From positions 1-40,504 of the forward strand of contig CAMYOL010000043.1 of NCBI GenBank assembly GCA_947260005.1: a stretch of DNA of 40,504 nt, in the 5' to 3' direction. A program made the position numbers and the translations under genes. The notes beneath the pieces were generated by a model that saw only the letters and a program-made list of their open reading frames with translations, was not told the DNA's origin and ran no database searches. Below are positions 26,921 through 36,004 of this stretch, one piece after another (positions within the stretch are counted from its first letter, which is position 1; each line of letters starts with the position of its first letter). The stretch is from an uncultured Ectothiorhodospiraceae bacterium. Lineage in GTDB: Bacteria > Pseudomonadota > Gammaproteobacteria > UBA6429 > Thiohalophilaceae.

Positions 26921-28137
26921 TATTCCACCGTAAATTGTACGCCGCCTGATGACGTAAAGGTGCTAGGCTGCTGTGGCTCCGCTTGCTGCACATCTGGCAC
27001 AGTTAATTTTGCTCTAACAATTGCATCAATATTACTTATCTTCGATACACGTGCCTCTTGTAAATCTGTTCGTGTAGGGACCATTCTTAATAACAACTCT
27101 TGGTCTTTATCGGTGAAAATACCTTCACCCGCTGATCGAAATAATTGCTTAAGCACAGGAGCCATGGCTGCAACCGCTCCATCAGCTATCTGTTGGTTTG
27201 CGGTAATAGCCGGTATTAAACCAATGACTGGCCCTGTTTCTGTCTCAGAGAATGCCGTTGTCAAGCCTTTCATCGCGGTATCGTATACATTCAATGCGGT
27301 TTCATTTGACCGAATCGTACCGGCTCTATCCGCTATCGCCTTAGCTTGATCGAGCGCGGTTGCTACCGCTGCCTTAACTTCAGGCAACAACCCCTTTTGT
27401 GCTTTCAGCTTTTCTCGTTCTTCGGCACCCGTAATTTTTGGTTTCGTCTCAAGTTGTTCGCCAAGTTTCACGGCTTCCACTTGTTGGGCCGTCTGTACTG
27501 TCGTTGCTTGCCTTTCCTGCGCTGTCTGACCCAATCCGGACACTAATTCTACCTGGCCTTGAGGTTGTGCATTTCCTGTAATCGGAGTTAATGCGCTTTC
27601 TACCTGTCCAGAATTTGGATTTCGTCTGGTTGTGCCAAAAAATAAGTTGCCTTGTTCGTCTTTAAAGGTCTGTTGTGCGCCAAACTGAATATTGGCTTGC
27701 CTTTGCGGGTTTAATCTATTATCCAACTCAATAGCCAACATAGAGTTTTTTAATAGTTCTTGTGGATTGCTTTGTGCTAAAGCAATGGCTCTTTGTGTAT
27801 TTTCATCAGAAATTCCGGACGCTTTTAATTGTTCGGCTCTAGATTGCAGCTTTTTTATGGCGCTATCAATATTTCCTGACTGCAAATCAGGTACAATCTG
27901 TCGTGAGATATCAGCTACTGAGGCAGTAAATGCCTTTTGCTCTTTATTGAACTGACTGATATCACCTGGGACTTGAGATTGCGTAATATCAGCTTGGGCT
28001 TGTAATAACTGGTTTCTAGCCGGCGCTTGGGCTTGTTGTTGTTTTATCGACTCTATATTTTGAATGTTGGTCAAAACATTAGAGAATCTGGTTGTAGGCG
28101 TTTGGCCTTGTAAGATTAATAAGGGGTTTGTTGCCAT
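26920..28137 (-). CDS. Ejection protein, gp20-like
   Basis: 405 residues. Very Gln/Ala-rich helical protein: SIKQQQAQAPARNQLLQAQA, FNKEQKAFTASVADISRQIV, LEQL-type heptads, GEREKLKAQKGLLP region. Low Cys, no enzymatic motif. Position between gp7-like and gp16-like genes matches the P22 internal-protein order 7-20-16. Overlaps neighbours by one base each. Confidence 0.75.
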   Translation of the reverse strand: MATNPLLILQGQTPTTRFSNVLTNIQNIESIKQQQAQAPARNQLLQAQADITQSQVPGDISQFNKEQKAFTASVADISRQIVPDLQSGNIDSAIKKLQSRAEQLKASGISDENTQRAIALAQSNPQELLKNSMLAIELDNRLNPQRQANIQFGAQQTFKDEQGNLFFGTTRRNPNSGQVESALTPITGNAQPQGQVELVSGLGQTAQERQATTVQTAQQVEAVKLGEQLETKPKITGAEEREKLKAQKGLLPEVKAAVATALDQAKAIADRAGTIRSNETALNVYDTAMKGLTTAFSETETGPVIGLIPAITANQQIADGAVAAMAPVLKQLFRSAGEGIFTDKDQELLLRMVPTRTDLQEARVSKISNIDAIVRAKLTVPDVQQAEPQQPSTFTSSGGVQFTVE

Positions 28138-28772
28138 TATGTCGCGCTCGGGGTTGTTCTGCCTGAGAATTTATTAACCAATAAGGGAGTAACACTGGCC
28201 ACCCCTTCTGTTATTGCGTTTGTCTGTTGAGCCTGTGCATTGCCTAATGCGATCTCTCGCGCCGCATCAACATCACCAGCACTTGTTAGTAAATTAGAAA
28301 TATTTGAGCCTTTTCCTATCGCGACATTCGCTTGAGTTTGCGCTATTCCCGTACCGATATTTAATAAGTTCTCTATGCTTCGTTTTTGTTCGGAGACAAG
28401 GGGCTGTGCAGATAATAGAACATTTTCACTTAATCTTTGTAATGTATCACCGGCGCTTACCCTGCCGCGTGCTGCCGCTAGGTTTTGCGTGTCTTCTTGT
28501 GATTTCTGTAATGATAGTTGGAACAATGGATTGTTTTGCAAAAAATCAAACTGCTGTTTGGTATCGGTCAAAAATCCTGATTGCTCTATCCCTTGCTGCC
28601 CAAGTTCAGCAAACGGTTCCAGAAAGGTTTGCCCTTCTTCACGAGCCAATTCTTCTACAAGTTGAGCTTCTGTTATTCCACGCCTTTGAGCCTCCGCCGC
28701 TCTTTCTGCTGATTTCTTTTGTTGATTTGATGCGATTGCACCACCTATAACGGTGATAGCTGCCGCAGCCAC
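28137..28772 (-). CDS. Ejection protein, gp7-like
   Basis: 211 residues from GTG 28772 (MAAAAITVIGGAIASNQQKK), a hydrophobic Ala/Gly N-terminus then Gln/Glu-rich helices (AAEAQRRGITEAQLVEELAR, FLEPFAELGQQGIEQSGFLT, FDFLQNNPLFQLSLQKSQED). LRG/NIGTG motifs common in phage DNA-transfer proteins. The N-terminus may extend a few residues upstream (SWGF precedes GTG in frame) but offers no standard start. Confidence 0.75.
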   Translation of the reverse strand: MAAAAITVIGGAIASNQQKKSAERAAEAQRRGITEAQLVEELAREEGQTFLEPFAELGQQGIEQSGFLTDTKQQFDFLQNNPLFQLSLQKSQEDTQNLAAARGRVSAGDTLQRLSENVLLSAQPLVSEQKRSIENLLNIGTGIAQTQANVAIGKGSNISNLLTSAGDVDAAREIALGNAQAQQTNAITEGVASVTPLLVNKFSGRTTPSAT

Positions 28773-28786
28773 AAAGCCCCAAGATA

Positions 28787-29347
28787 TTAGCTTTCCACGA
28801 TATCAAACATACTATCGCCCCCCTCTATTTTATCCCAAGGGTAAGAGCATTGAGCGTAATCATCTGCCGTGACCTGTTTCTCTACTTCCTCGGTGGTTGT
28901 ACCGGTTGCCCCCGTTATGGCATACCAAATAGTATCGGTATGAGTAAATAAAGCGACTTTTGAGCCTGGGGGAACGATCTTGGTATAATGGGCCTTTACT
29001 CTTTGGGTGCCCATTTCGGTTTTAAACGTCACCTCGCCCTCTGAGATGATCCAGAAACGCTCTTTCGTCCATATCTTACTGACTATCGCTATGTTTGCAG
29101 GAATGATGATTCGACGAATATAAGCGCCGCCGACAAAGAATTCACTTAATCCGTTATCATTAACTTGGTCCATTATGCCGGTTTCACTACCGACATGGTT
29201 TTGCAGTGAGGATTGAAAGGATTCTATCTGTTTTCTGGCAATAAGACGGCCCTGTTTATCATCAACAGCAACCTCATTGGCAACTTCATTGTTTGAGACC
29301 CACTCTGGGGTAGGGATAACGAACTGTTCTTTTTCCGCTAAATACAT
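28787..29347 (-). CDS. Cupin-like virion-region protein
   Basis: 186 residues. The C-terminal half reads like a cupin: GGAYIRRIIIPANIAIVSKI, FWIISEGEVTFKTEMGTQRV, TKIVPPGSKVALFTHTDTIW. The similar family in phages (I-P-A-G...V-P-P-G-T-K-R-V..T-D-T-x-W) lacks a full metal His set, as here. Function unknown; it lies between tail and ejection genes. RBS AAGGTCAG-type upstream. Confidence 0.7.
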   Translation of the reverse strand: MYLAEKEQFVIPTPEWVSNNEVANEVAVDDKQGRLIARKQIESFQSSLQNHVGSETGIMDQVNDNGLSEFFVGGAYIRRIIIPANIAIVSKIWTKERFWIISEGEVTFKTEMGTQRVKAHYTKIVPPGSKVALFTHTDTIWYAITGATGTTTEEVEKQVTADDYAQCSYPWDKIEGGDSMFDIVES

Positions 29348-29413
29348 AACTGACCTTATTTCGGATGTATTTTAACGTTATTGGCCTACCGATTTCAGCC
29401 ATTCGCTTTCATA

Positions 29414-29422
29414 ATTATAGCA
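29414..29422 (-). promoter_or_regulatory. Late promoter candidate, extended -10
   Basis: Minus strand TGC-TATAAT (29422-29414) about 65 nt before the cupin-like ATG, in one of the few intergenic gaps of the virion module (83 nt). The -35 is poor; the TGn extension is the main evidence. It may boost ejection and tailspike genes. Confidence 0.5.
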
Positions 29423-29430
29423 TTAGTTGC

Positions 29431-29778
29431 TTATATTTCACTAGTGCCTGATATGTCTACATTTATTACGTTTGCTGTATCTGCTTTTGCTTTGACAACT
29501 TGATTATTGCCAAGTATATGACCTATTACTGGGTAACACGTCCATTCTTTTCCTGGGGCTATTATCTTCTTTGTTAGCCAATTACCGCCAGACCCCTCTG
29601 TTGCGGTAGAGCTTGTGGACAACAGCCTCCAAACTATAACCTCAACATTGCTTGTCGATGTATTTGTAAACGTAACTTGGCCTAAAAATAAATTCTCACT
29701 TGTACCGGATACAGCAATATCAGATACTGTTACACTTAATTGAGTCTCTATTGTTACGCTTTTTAATGTCGTTGGCAT
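29431..29778 (-). CDS. Hypothetical beta-rich virion protein, 115 aa
   Basis: MPTTLKSVTIETQLSVTVSD, IAVSGTSENLFLGQVTFTNT, VEVIVWRLLSTSSTATEGSG, APGKEWTCYPVIGHILGNNQ. An immunoglobulin-like or jelly-roll beta pattern with Ser/Thr-rich surface. One-base overlap with the 640-aa structural gene suggests a partner in the tail. Confidence 0.65.
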   Translation of the reverse strand: MPTTLKSVTIETQLSVTVSDIAVSGTSENLFLGQVTFTNTSTSNVEVIVWRLLSTSSTATEGSGGNWLTKKIIAPGKEWTCYPVIGHILGNNQVVKAKADTANVINVDISGTSEI

Positions 29779-31700
29779 TATAATAGCTCTACAAAATAAA
29801 AGGACACAGTGCCTTCTGAATTTACACCACTTGTTGGAGCAATAGTGGCCGTTAAGGTGCCCCCTGGAACAATCGGGCCATCTAAGAAATTCTTTGTTAA
29901 ATCAACTATTTGATTCCCTGTCCTGCCAAGCTCAATAGTAAACACAAACAACCCTCCACTAAACGCGGTCGCAGAGGTATCCTGTTCTATCGTCGACTCA
30001 CTCCCGATTGAAGAAAATGACGCATCGGTCAGAGTTGCATTGAAGTAAAACTTTATACCCACCGGCTTATTGTGTTCCGCAGACACACTAGTTAGCAGTA
30101 TTTTTGTCGCTGTTCTGTTGATCCCTCCTTGGAAGACTTCAGCGCTTCTAATGGTTAAGATAGGTATTTCGTTTGCCGTCGCATTAACGATACTGGCATC
30201 CACGCCACGTCTTGGCCCGGTTAGTTCGAATTTACCTTCAATAAATACCGCCATTGATGCTGACTTGACCGTTAAGTCGGATGTATTGGCAGCATTTATC
30301 GCAGACATACAAATCGGTAAACTGGGGTTATCAAGGCTTGGAGCAGTATTTGTATTGGAATAAGTTATCGAATGGATTAAATGAAATTCGCCGTCGTTAG
30401 GGTCTTCAACATAAAAAGTAATGAGCCCAAACCCTAGATATTGAAAACGAATCTGATAAACATTGCCTTTTGTCGGATCAAGTGTCACACCGGACAGCCC
30501 ATTCCCGTCAAAAATATCTGCGCCATTCCAATTCGCTTGAGCCACCCAGGTATCCGTTGCAACCACACCCGCCAAAGTCTGGGCAAACGTCCCAACCGCG
30601 GTAGTGGCCCCCGATAGAGAATATGTACCTGTTTGTACCTCAGATACCCATGACGTAAATATAACAGTTGACCCTGCCGCCGTGGCTTTCCAGCCCTTAC
30701 CTGTATCGGAATAGTCTGCTGCGGCTATTTCATTGGCTGTTGTTGTCGTATTTCCGCTGGCTGTTACGGCTACTGTGGCCAATGCGTCGCCATCGAGCGT
30801 TATTGTGATATTCTCCGCAGTACTGGACGCCGTTGTTATTGTCAATGTCCTTACTTCGGGATTACCGCCTTTGCGTGACATAACGCCAAAATTTACACCA
30901 TTGTAGCCAAAGAAAAACCCTTCACCACTATCACCAACCCCATGAATTTGGGTTGAATTTACCACACCTGCTGTATAAATTGTGGTGAATTTTGTAACAA
31001 ATCCTTGGCCAGCACGATAACTGACCGGCTCAACCGTTAAAGTGGTGCCGGATGAATTGGCCGCTGCTCCGGTGGAGACCGCCAACATTGAATTGGCTGC
31101 TGATACTGTACCACTTTGGTTGGGTCTGGATTCTATTAAATTGCTGTGAACAAAATCATGGGGAAACTTCAGTTGTATTAATGGCGTTACCTCAGCAACC
31201 GCTGATTCACCAAAAGCGGTTTTACCTTCTGGTGGTGGCGTGACTTGAAGCGATTGTGTATTGGTTACTTTTGCCGTTGTATTGCCTATGCCAGAGATCA
31301 CGGATTTGGTTACAATAGCATCATCTGTGGTCTCAATGCCATGACCAACCGGGATAATGTCTTGATTAAACCAACCATAATATACCGACAATTGAAAGGT
31401 GGTTTGTGCCGCTATGCCGTTTATATATCTGGCCCTGAAATATCTAGGACCTTTCCTTCCAACATGGAAATCATTAACACCCGCCGTAATAGCAAACCCC
31501 TCAGTTGGATGAGTGCGCCAATCTGTACCGTTGACCGAGTAATCAAAATAAAGCGTGCCGGCTACATCTGAAAAACATGAGGCCATTACATCGGGGACAT
31601 TATTTTGCTCTGCTGCGCCGGTAAATGTTGCGGTCCCAGCTAGCGGGGAAACCGTTGTATTCCCTGTACTTATTGCGCCATGTAATGGGGTCCAGCTCAT
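29778..31700 (-). CDS. Large virion structural protein (tail/appendage)
   Basis: 640 residues from ATG 31700 (MSWTPLHGAISTGNTTVSPL). ATGA overlaps the previous stop, so the GTG at 31712 is not needed. Beta-rich, Thr/Ser/Ala/Gly-rich, almost no Cys. Segments GPRYFRARYINGIAAQTTFQ and GKGWKATAAGSTVIFTSWVS look like repeated beta modules. The position after the gp10-like gene suggests an appendage or tail-wall protein. No enzymatic motif seen. Confidence 0.7.
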   Translation of the reverse strand: MSWTPLHGAISTGNTTVSPLAGTATFTGAAEQNNVPDVMASCFSDVAGTLYFDYSVNGTDWRTHPTEGFAITAGVNDFHVGRKGPRYFRARYINGIAAQTTFQLSVYYGWFNQDIIPVGHGIETTDDAIVTKSVISGIGNTTAKVTNTQSLQVTPPPEGKTAFGESAVAEVTPLIQLKFPHDFVHSNLIESRPNQSGTVSAANSMLAVSTGAAANSSGTTLTVEPVSYRAGQGFVTKFTTIYTAGVVNSTQIHGVGDSGEGFFFGYNGVNFGVMSRKGGNPEVRTLTITTASSTAENITITLDGDALATVAVTASGNTTTTANEIAAADYSDTGKGWKATAAGSTVIFTSWVSEVQTGTYSLSGATTAVGTFAQTLAGVVATDTWVAQANWNGADIFDGNGLSGVTLDPTKGNVYQIRFQYLGFGLITFYVEDPNDGEFHLIHSITYSNTNTAPSLDNPSLPICMSAINAANTSDLTVKSASMAVFIEGKFELTGPRRGVDASIVNATANEIPILTIRSAEVFQGGINRTATKILLTSVSAEHNKPVGIKFYFNATLTDASFSSIGSESTIEQDTSATAFSGGLFVFTIELGRTGNQIVDLTKNFLDGPIVPGGTLTATIAPTSGVNSEGTVSFYFVELL

Positions 31701-32167
31701 GTTATGAACCACTCACTTTGTTCTGATGAATATCGGCAATGTATCGATTCATAATTGGCCAGCATTTGATATGTTGAGTTGCCCACTATATTAAGCCCGT
31801 TCCCAGAAACAATAACGGTTCCTGCCGTTGTTTGCCGTATGATATGCACTTCTTCTGAATCTGCCGGACCGCTGTTTAATGATACAGTGATATTTGACGC
31901 TGCAATAACTATCTCGCTTCCTGAAGTCGTGTAATCACTCGATATCACAGAGATTGATAATAAATCCGTAATATCTTGTATGATTTGTCTCGGGTATAAC
32001 TCTCGTATTTGTTGTCGAAAAACGTCATCATTCGCACCGCCTGTTCTATTCCATAACTGAAAAAGAATCGTTCGTTGTTGCTCGAAATACGCTCTGATCT
32101 CTGGCTCTTTAAAAAAGACATCGGGTATCCGTAGTTGTGGTGGTGGATCGACATCAGTATGACTCAT
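31697..32167 (-). CDS. Putative tail needle/tail-associated protein, 156 aa
   Basis: PPPQLRIPDVFFKEPEIRAY, FEQQRTILFQLWNRTGGAND. The P-R-L-x-I-P-D-V-F-x-x-D/E-P-E-x-R-x-F/Y-F...L-F/H-Q-L-W-x-R-T-G-G motif recurs in podovirus proteins placed right after gp10 homologues. The C-terminal half is beta-rich. It may be a needle or knob-type protein (as P22 gp26 is next to gp10) but is not assigned by homology. Confidence 0.6.
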   Translation of the reverse strand: MSHTDVDPPPQLRIPDVFFKEPEIRAYFEQQRTILFQLWNRTGGANDDVFRQQIRELYPRQIIQDITDLLSISVISSDYTTSGSEIVIAASNITVSLNSGPADSEEVHIIRQTTAGTVIVSGNGLNIVGNSTYQMLANYESIHCRYSSEQSEWFIT

Positions 32168-33588
32168 CTGCCTGCTAACCGTAGGTCAATAGCGGCTGAA
32201 TAAATATTTAAAGCCACTGGATCAGATGTCGTCAATCTAACCACCATGTTATAGAATTTCTGTAAATTCCACCATTCGGCGCGAATAAACTGCCCTTGTC
32301 GCCCAATTCTTACCCATGACTTAGGGCCCCATGTGTGTCCGCCGTCATAAGATGCCTCAACCATTATTCTCGGGTTGTCGCCCTGGCCTGAAACCAAACC
32401 TGTGCCCGATTCCAGTATGAATTCCATGCGTTTCATCTGAACTCGCTTGCCTTTGAATCGGCTGTTTAAGGTTTCGCCGTTAATCGTTCCCAATATCCGC
32501 CTACGTCGCCATGCCTGACCATCCAAATCGTATCGATCAAAATCCAATTTCAGCCATTTCCCATTACTTTTATGACCGACATACAATCTCTTGTAAACAT
32601 TAAGGATCGAGCCTGCATTGTATACGCTATCTTTAATTCCTCCGGATAATTCAAACCAGCCTTTATCGTCCAAATCTTCTACTAAGCACCATGTCTTGCC
32701 CTCAGATGGAAAGCTCAATAAATACATTTCTTTCGAGTCTAGAGTAAACGTATACCCAAACGCATCATCAACACGATCATAGCTCTGTATCTGGGCAGCC
32801 ATAGCCGTATCGCTGATCGGTATTTCTTGGCCACTTCTAGCCCGGTAAACTTGTAAGTCATGGCCTAACCAATAAATAAACTGCCGGTTATGCGCGATTG
32901 AATGTTTTGCGGCCAACCCTACATTAATGGTCTGCCCTTCTATTCTGGCAACGGGTGGATTGCCTATACCAGAATTCCACCAATTGGGGCAACTTCTTGT
33001 ACCGAATCGATAGATAGTTTGATCAAACACATAATCTCTTACCGTATCGTCGGGGTTTAGCTCCGATCCTACTGCATTTAGCCCGTTTGCGGCTGACCCA
33101 TCACCAACATTACTAAAAACTGTGAGCGTTGGTTTTGTGTAAATGAATATATTGTTAATATAATCAACCGATTGAGCGCCAGATATATTTGAATCGGTAA
33201 CCGTACTCACTGTCGTTGTAGATGAATCGTATTGCGTTACTATGCCATTGGCCACGATAAACAAATTAATGCCATCGTCTGCAAATATACAGCGCTCCGT
33301 ACCAGGAATTGTGCCTCTATTGGTATGAACGCCTAGATTGGATACTTCATATAATGTATTCCCAACCACCCTATACGCGATTTCCAACATTTGGTATGAC
33401 CCGCGATCATCACCAGCGGTAACCGTACTTATAAGCGCCTGTCCTGGAAATGACTTTAGAACGAATTGATCTTTACCTTGCTCCACAATCTCAGGATATA
33501 GGTCTAAGGTTCGTTGGTAACTAAGCGGCTTAGACCTATCCTGGTACGAAGGCCCAGTTATGTTGATCGGTACAGTTTCATAAGGCAT
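32164..33588 (-). CDS. gp10-like packaged-DNA stabilisation protein
   Basis: 474 residues. SKPLSYQRTLDLYPEIVEQG then KDQFVLKSFPGQALISTVTA is the start of P22 gp10-type proteins (N-x-Y/L-P...L-R/K-S-x-P-G-x). Later it has MLEIAYRVVGNTLYEVSNLG, a beta-propeller-like body (NIFIYTKPTLTVFSNVGDGS, YVGHKSNGKWLKLDFDRYDL) and a C-terminal domain RIMVEASYDGGHTWG. It closes the portal stack after packaging and forms part of the tail hub. Overlaps neighbours by 1-4 nt. Confidence 0.82.
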   Translation of the reverse strand: MPYETVPINITGPSYQDRSKPLSYQRTLDLYPEIVEQGKDQFVLKSFPGQALISTVTAGDDRGSYQMLEIAYRVVGNTLYEVSNLGVHTNRGTIPGTERCIFADDGINLFIVANGIVTQYDSSTTTVSTVTDSNISGAQSVDYINNIFIYTKPTLTVFSNVGDGSAANGLNAVGSELNPDDTVRDYVFDQTIYRFGTRSCPNWWNSGIGNPPVARIEGQTINVGLAAKHSIAHNRQFIYWLGHDLQVYRARSGQEIPISDTAMAAQIQSYDRVDDAFGYTFTLDSKEMYLLSFPSEGKTWCLVEDLDDKGWFELSGGIKDSVYNAGSILNVYKRLYVGHKSNGKWLKLDFDRYDLDGQAWRRRRILGTINGETLNSRFKGKRVQMKRMEFILESGTGLVSGQGDNPRIMVEASYDGGHTWGPKSWVRIGRQGQFIRAEWWNLQKFYNMVVRLTTSDPVALNIYSAAIDLRLAGR

Positions 33589-34226
33589 TAAGGGATGGCT
33601 CCCTCTGTCCTCATTACTGGTGCAGGTCCGTACCGACCAAGATTATCTTTATTGTTCGCGCCTTGAATTGCTTTCATGAAACGCGCGTACATTATTTCGG
33701 CCTCAACATCTTCGTTTGTGTGGATATACAGCGCCCACATAGCACCCCATAGATAAATAGTAGGGTGATTGGTTAATACAATATTGGTGGTATTTGACGA
33801 AGACAATGCGGTAAACTCTTGATAATATTGTATTTCACCAGAGTAGACTTGATCTGACACGCGATCCATTTCAATTTGGTCAGTAATAGTAAAGAACCTT
33901 GGCAACCCTTCGTCGCCATCGGGATAGACCTCCAACTGTGATGGTGTCCTATAGAATATCTCAACACTTGGACCGCTTGTAATGGCTATTCGTAATTTAC
34001 GTGATGACTGATACCCAGTTGGTAATGCAACAAACCGGTCTGTTGTGCTTGTCGAAAAGGCTGCGAGTGTTTCCATACCGCGCAATTGAAGAGGATCGCC
34101 ATCTGAAGGTGCGTACATTTCCGATTCAGCTAAATCGATGAAATCATCAATCTTTAAATCCAAATCGTCTCTATGAGACCAATCAATGATTTCATCTTTC
34201 AAATTAGCGTAGGCATCTAAAGCCAT
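33588..34226 (-). CDS. Head-tail adaptor (gp4-like)
   Basis: 212 residues. MALDAYANLKDEIIDWSHRD then DLDLKIDDFIDLAESEMYAP, LRGMETLAAFSTSTTDRFVA, LPTGYQSSRKLRIAITSGPS: the phage adaptor family (L-K-x-x-I-x-D-W-x-x-R-x-D...I-x-x-F-I-x-L-A-E...R-x-x-P). It would sit between portal and gp10-like protein. TAATG overlap with the upstream 71-aa gene. Confidence 0.8.
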   Translation of the reverse strand: MALDAYANLKDEIIDWSHRDDLDLKIDDFIDLAESEMYAPSDGDPLQLRGMETLAAFSTSTTDRFVALPTGYQSSRKLRIAITSGPSVEIFYRTPSQLEVYPDGDEGLPRFFTITDQIEMDRVSDQVYSGEIQYYQEFTALSSSNTTNIVLTNHPTIYLWGAMWALYIHTNEDVEAEIMYARFMKAIQGANNKDNLGRYGPAPVMRTEGAIP

Positions 34227-34441
34227 TATTCAACCTTCTGATAACTTCTCGGCTTAGGTCCAGGCTTTTTCTTTTCCTCTTCAACCTTAATCATATTGTT
34301 GACACTAAACTGCATTTCTGTGGTGATTATTTCCCCGGTCAGTGAGTGCTTTACTGGTTTCAGATCAAATTCACCGTCATTTTCTGTATGAATTTTGTTG
34401 TAAATAAAATACCGACAACCGGGTTTGATTTTAACTCTCAT
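34226..34441 (-). CDS. Small basic protein with Pro-Gly-Pro-Lys tail, 71 aa
   Basis: ATG 34441 (MRVKIKPGCRYFIYNKIHTE) with AGGAGG 4-5 nt upstream. The frame opening at 34480 would read through the terminator and is rejected. A small beta N-terminus is followed by EEEKKKPGPKPRSYQKVE, an AT-hook-like basic tail. First gene after the cement-gene terminator. Not recognised. Confidence 0.65.
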   Translation of the reverse strand: MRVKIKPGCRYFIYNKIHTENDGEFDLKPVKHSLTGEIITTEMQFSVNNMIKVEEEKKKPGPKPRSYQKVE

Positions 34442-34451
34442 GGAGCCTCCT

Positions 34452-34475
34452 AAAAAAGAGGGGGCGAACCCCCTC
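34452..34475 (-). terminator. Strong leftward intrinsic terminator (UUCG loop)
   Basis: GAGGGGG-TTCG-CCCCCTC followed by six T on the minus strand (34475 down to 34452): a 7-bp GC-rich stem with the exceptionally stable UUCG tetraloop. It lies just after the cement gene stop (34484), so capsid and cement would be transcribed more than the downstream tail genes. Confidence 0.92.
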
Positions 34476-34483
34476 AACACAGG

Positions 34484-34957
34484 TTAAGTGATATCGTACC
34501 CATCGGCGTAGGTATTGTATTGGTCAGCCATTGATTTTGGCATCAAATAAGCCGAACACGTGATCGTCGGAGTAGTACCGGCGACTACGTATCGTATACC
34601 AATGTATTGCTCACTCTCCGCCAATGTCGTTGCAGGCACATCAACAGCGAATGTGAACCCAGCCACCAATAAATCGGCATCCTGAGCGGGTGCCGTCGGG
34701 GTGCCAGATTCAAAGATACGCTCTCCTACGAGCTGTCGACCTGTTGATTGCGCAGCATTTGAGGCATACTCAACTTGGAACGTGTAATCCTCATCCCCGG
34801 TTGTCTGGTCTGCAGCTACTTCAACAATGAATAAAACTGACATCGCCTCACCGTTACCAATAGAGCGGTCAACACCTAAATCTACCACATTAGTGCCAAC
34901 AGCCGTTGCAGTAACCGCTTGCGAATCAGAGAATTGCTTTTGTGCATCTAAATACAT
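34484..34957 (-). CDS. Bbp16-like capsid cement protein
   Basis: 157 residues. MYLDAQKQFSDSQAVTATAV, NVVDLGVDRSIGNGEAMSVL, TTGDEDYTFQVEYASNAAQS, YIGIRYVVAGTTPTITCSAY, LMPKSMADQ. This matches Bbp16-type decoration proteins (L-D-x-x-x-x-F-S-D-x-Q-A-x-T...D-L-G-x-D-R-D-I-G-x-G-E...). It would clip onto the capsid shell to stabilise it. Follows the capsid gene at once; ends at a strong terminator, as expected for a highly made product. Confidence 0.87.
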   Translation of the reverse strand: MYLDAQKQFSDSQAVTATAVGTNVVDLGVDRSIGNGEAMSVLFIVEVAADQTTGDEDYTFQVEYASNAAQSTGRQLVGERIFESGTPTAPAQDADLLVAGFTFAVDVPATTLAESEQYIGIRYVVAGTTPTITCSAYLMPKSMADQYNTYADGYDIT

Positions 34958-34968
34958 TATTTCTCTCC

Positions 34969-35982
34969 TTATGACACAAGTGATTCAGCATTGGTAAGAC
35001 GATCAACTATTCGGACAGGAACACCCAAGAATCGTAACTCATGGATTGTCTTACCAAATTGGTTAATAGCCGGCTCAATCGTTACCGCACTTGACGATTT
35101 ATCTAACCCGATAATTCTTAAGTGTGAAGCAACCGTTCTATTTACATAGAATGACAAATTCCCTGACATATCTTCAATACGGTCAATAGCGCGAGCCATC
35201 AACTTGATGATAGATGTTGCCGCGGTAATCGCTTGTGTACCCGTTAATCCTACCAAATCAGATACATCGATATTGGGAATACGAACAGCATTGCGCCAGT
35301 CTTTAACGACTAAACCATTATCCCAGCTCCAATCATCCAAATACGCTCGGAATCGATCATTGTTGGAATCAAATGCATCACCAATTCCTAAGTCTTGATG
35401 ATCCAATCCGGCTTTCGAGCCTTTAGGGAATACACCGTGTATCGTGTTTTCGCCCCATCCTACCAACCAGATCGAGGCATTATCAGCACCAGAACCACCA
35501 CCCACAATAATGTTTTGGGCGTTAGCGGCTGATAATGAGCTGTATCGATTAGACAATCCGACATACTCTTCAGGATTGGCCGCCGAGCCGTAAAACATAG
35601 TGTCAGCTTGTTTTTGGTTCATGGCTTCAATAAATGCCATAGCCACCGACATACGATAGGCGTTGACATTACCATTCAGTTCGGCAAGTTTAACGTCTAC
35701 CTCGCTTCTGGCTGATAACATAGCGGCATTTTCAACGACTTGTGCTGAGGTCATTTTAGATTTTGGTGTACCTTGATTCATTAACCTAAAATAAACCGTT
35801 GGTAATCCAGTCATGATGGTTGTTTGTTCGCCGGTAGGTAAATTACCTTCTTTGAACAACATGTCCTCAAGAATCTGATTTTTTTGAGATAGCAGATTAA
35901 CTATCTTTGCAGTATTGCCGTCTGGATCGAGCACCTTTGCCCAATCTGCTAACGTCGCTACTGTTGACGATAACGTAGCCAT
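34969..35982 (-). CDS. Major capsid protein (HK97-fold, BPP-1-type family)
   Basis: 337 residues. LADWAKVLDPDGNTAKIVNL, then EDMLFKEGNLPTGEQTTIMT, GLPTVYFRLMNQGTPKSKMT and SARSEVDVKLAELNGNV. NPEEYVGLSNRYSSLSAANA and SIWLVGWGENTIHGVFPKGS follow. These strings are characteristic of the BPP-1/BcepC6B capsid family. Preceded by a scaffold gene and followed by a cement gene, the expected assembly order. GGAGAAAT upstream gives the ribosome site. Confidence 0.92.
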   Translation of the reverse strand: MATLSSTVATLADWAKVLDPDGNTAKIVNLLSQKNQILEDMLFKEGNLPTGEQTTIMTGLPTVYFRLMNQGTPKSKMTSAQVVENAAMLSARSEVDVKLAELNGNVNAYRMSVAMAFIEAMNQKQADTMFYGSAANPEEYVGLSNRYSSLSAANAQNIIVGGGSGADNASIWLVGWGENTIHGVFPKGSKAGLDHQDLGIGDAFDSNNDRFRAYLDDWSWDNGLVVKDWRNAVRIPNIDVSDLVGLTGTQAITAATSIIKLMARAIDRIEDMSGNLSFYVNRTVASHLRIIGLDKSSSAVTIEPAINQFGKTIHELRFLGVPVRIVDRLTNAESLVS

Positions 35983-36004
35983 TTAATTTCTCCGTTGCGA
36001 TTAA

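Noticed and set aside
34442-34480. Extended N-terminus of the 71-aa gene (MLRGFAPSFLGGS)
   Set aside because: It would be encoded by the terminator hairpin; AGGAGG stands directly before ATG 34441.
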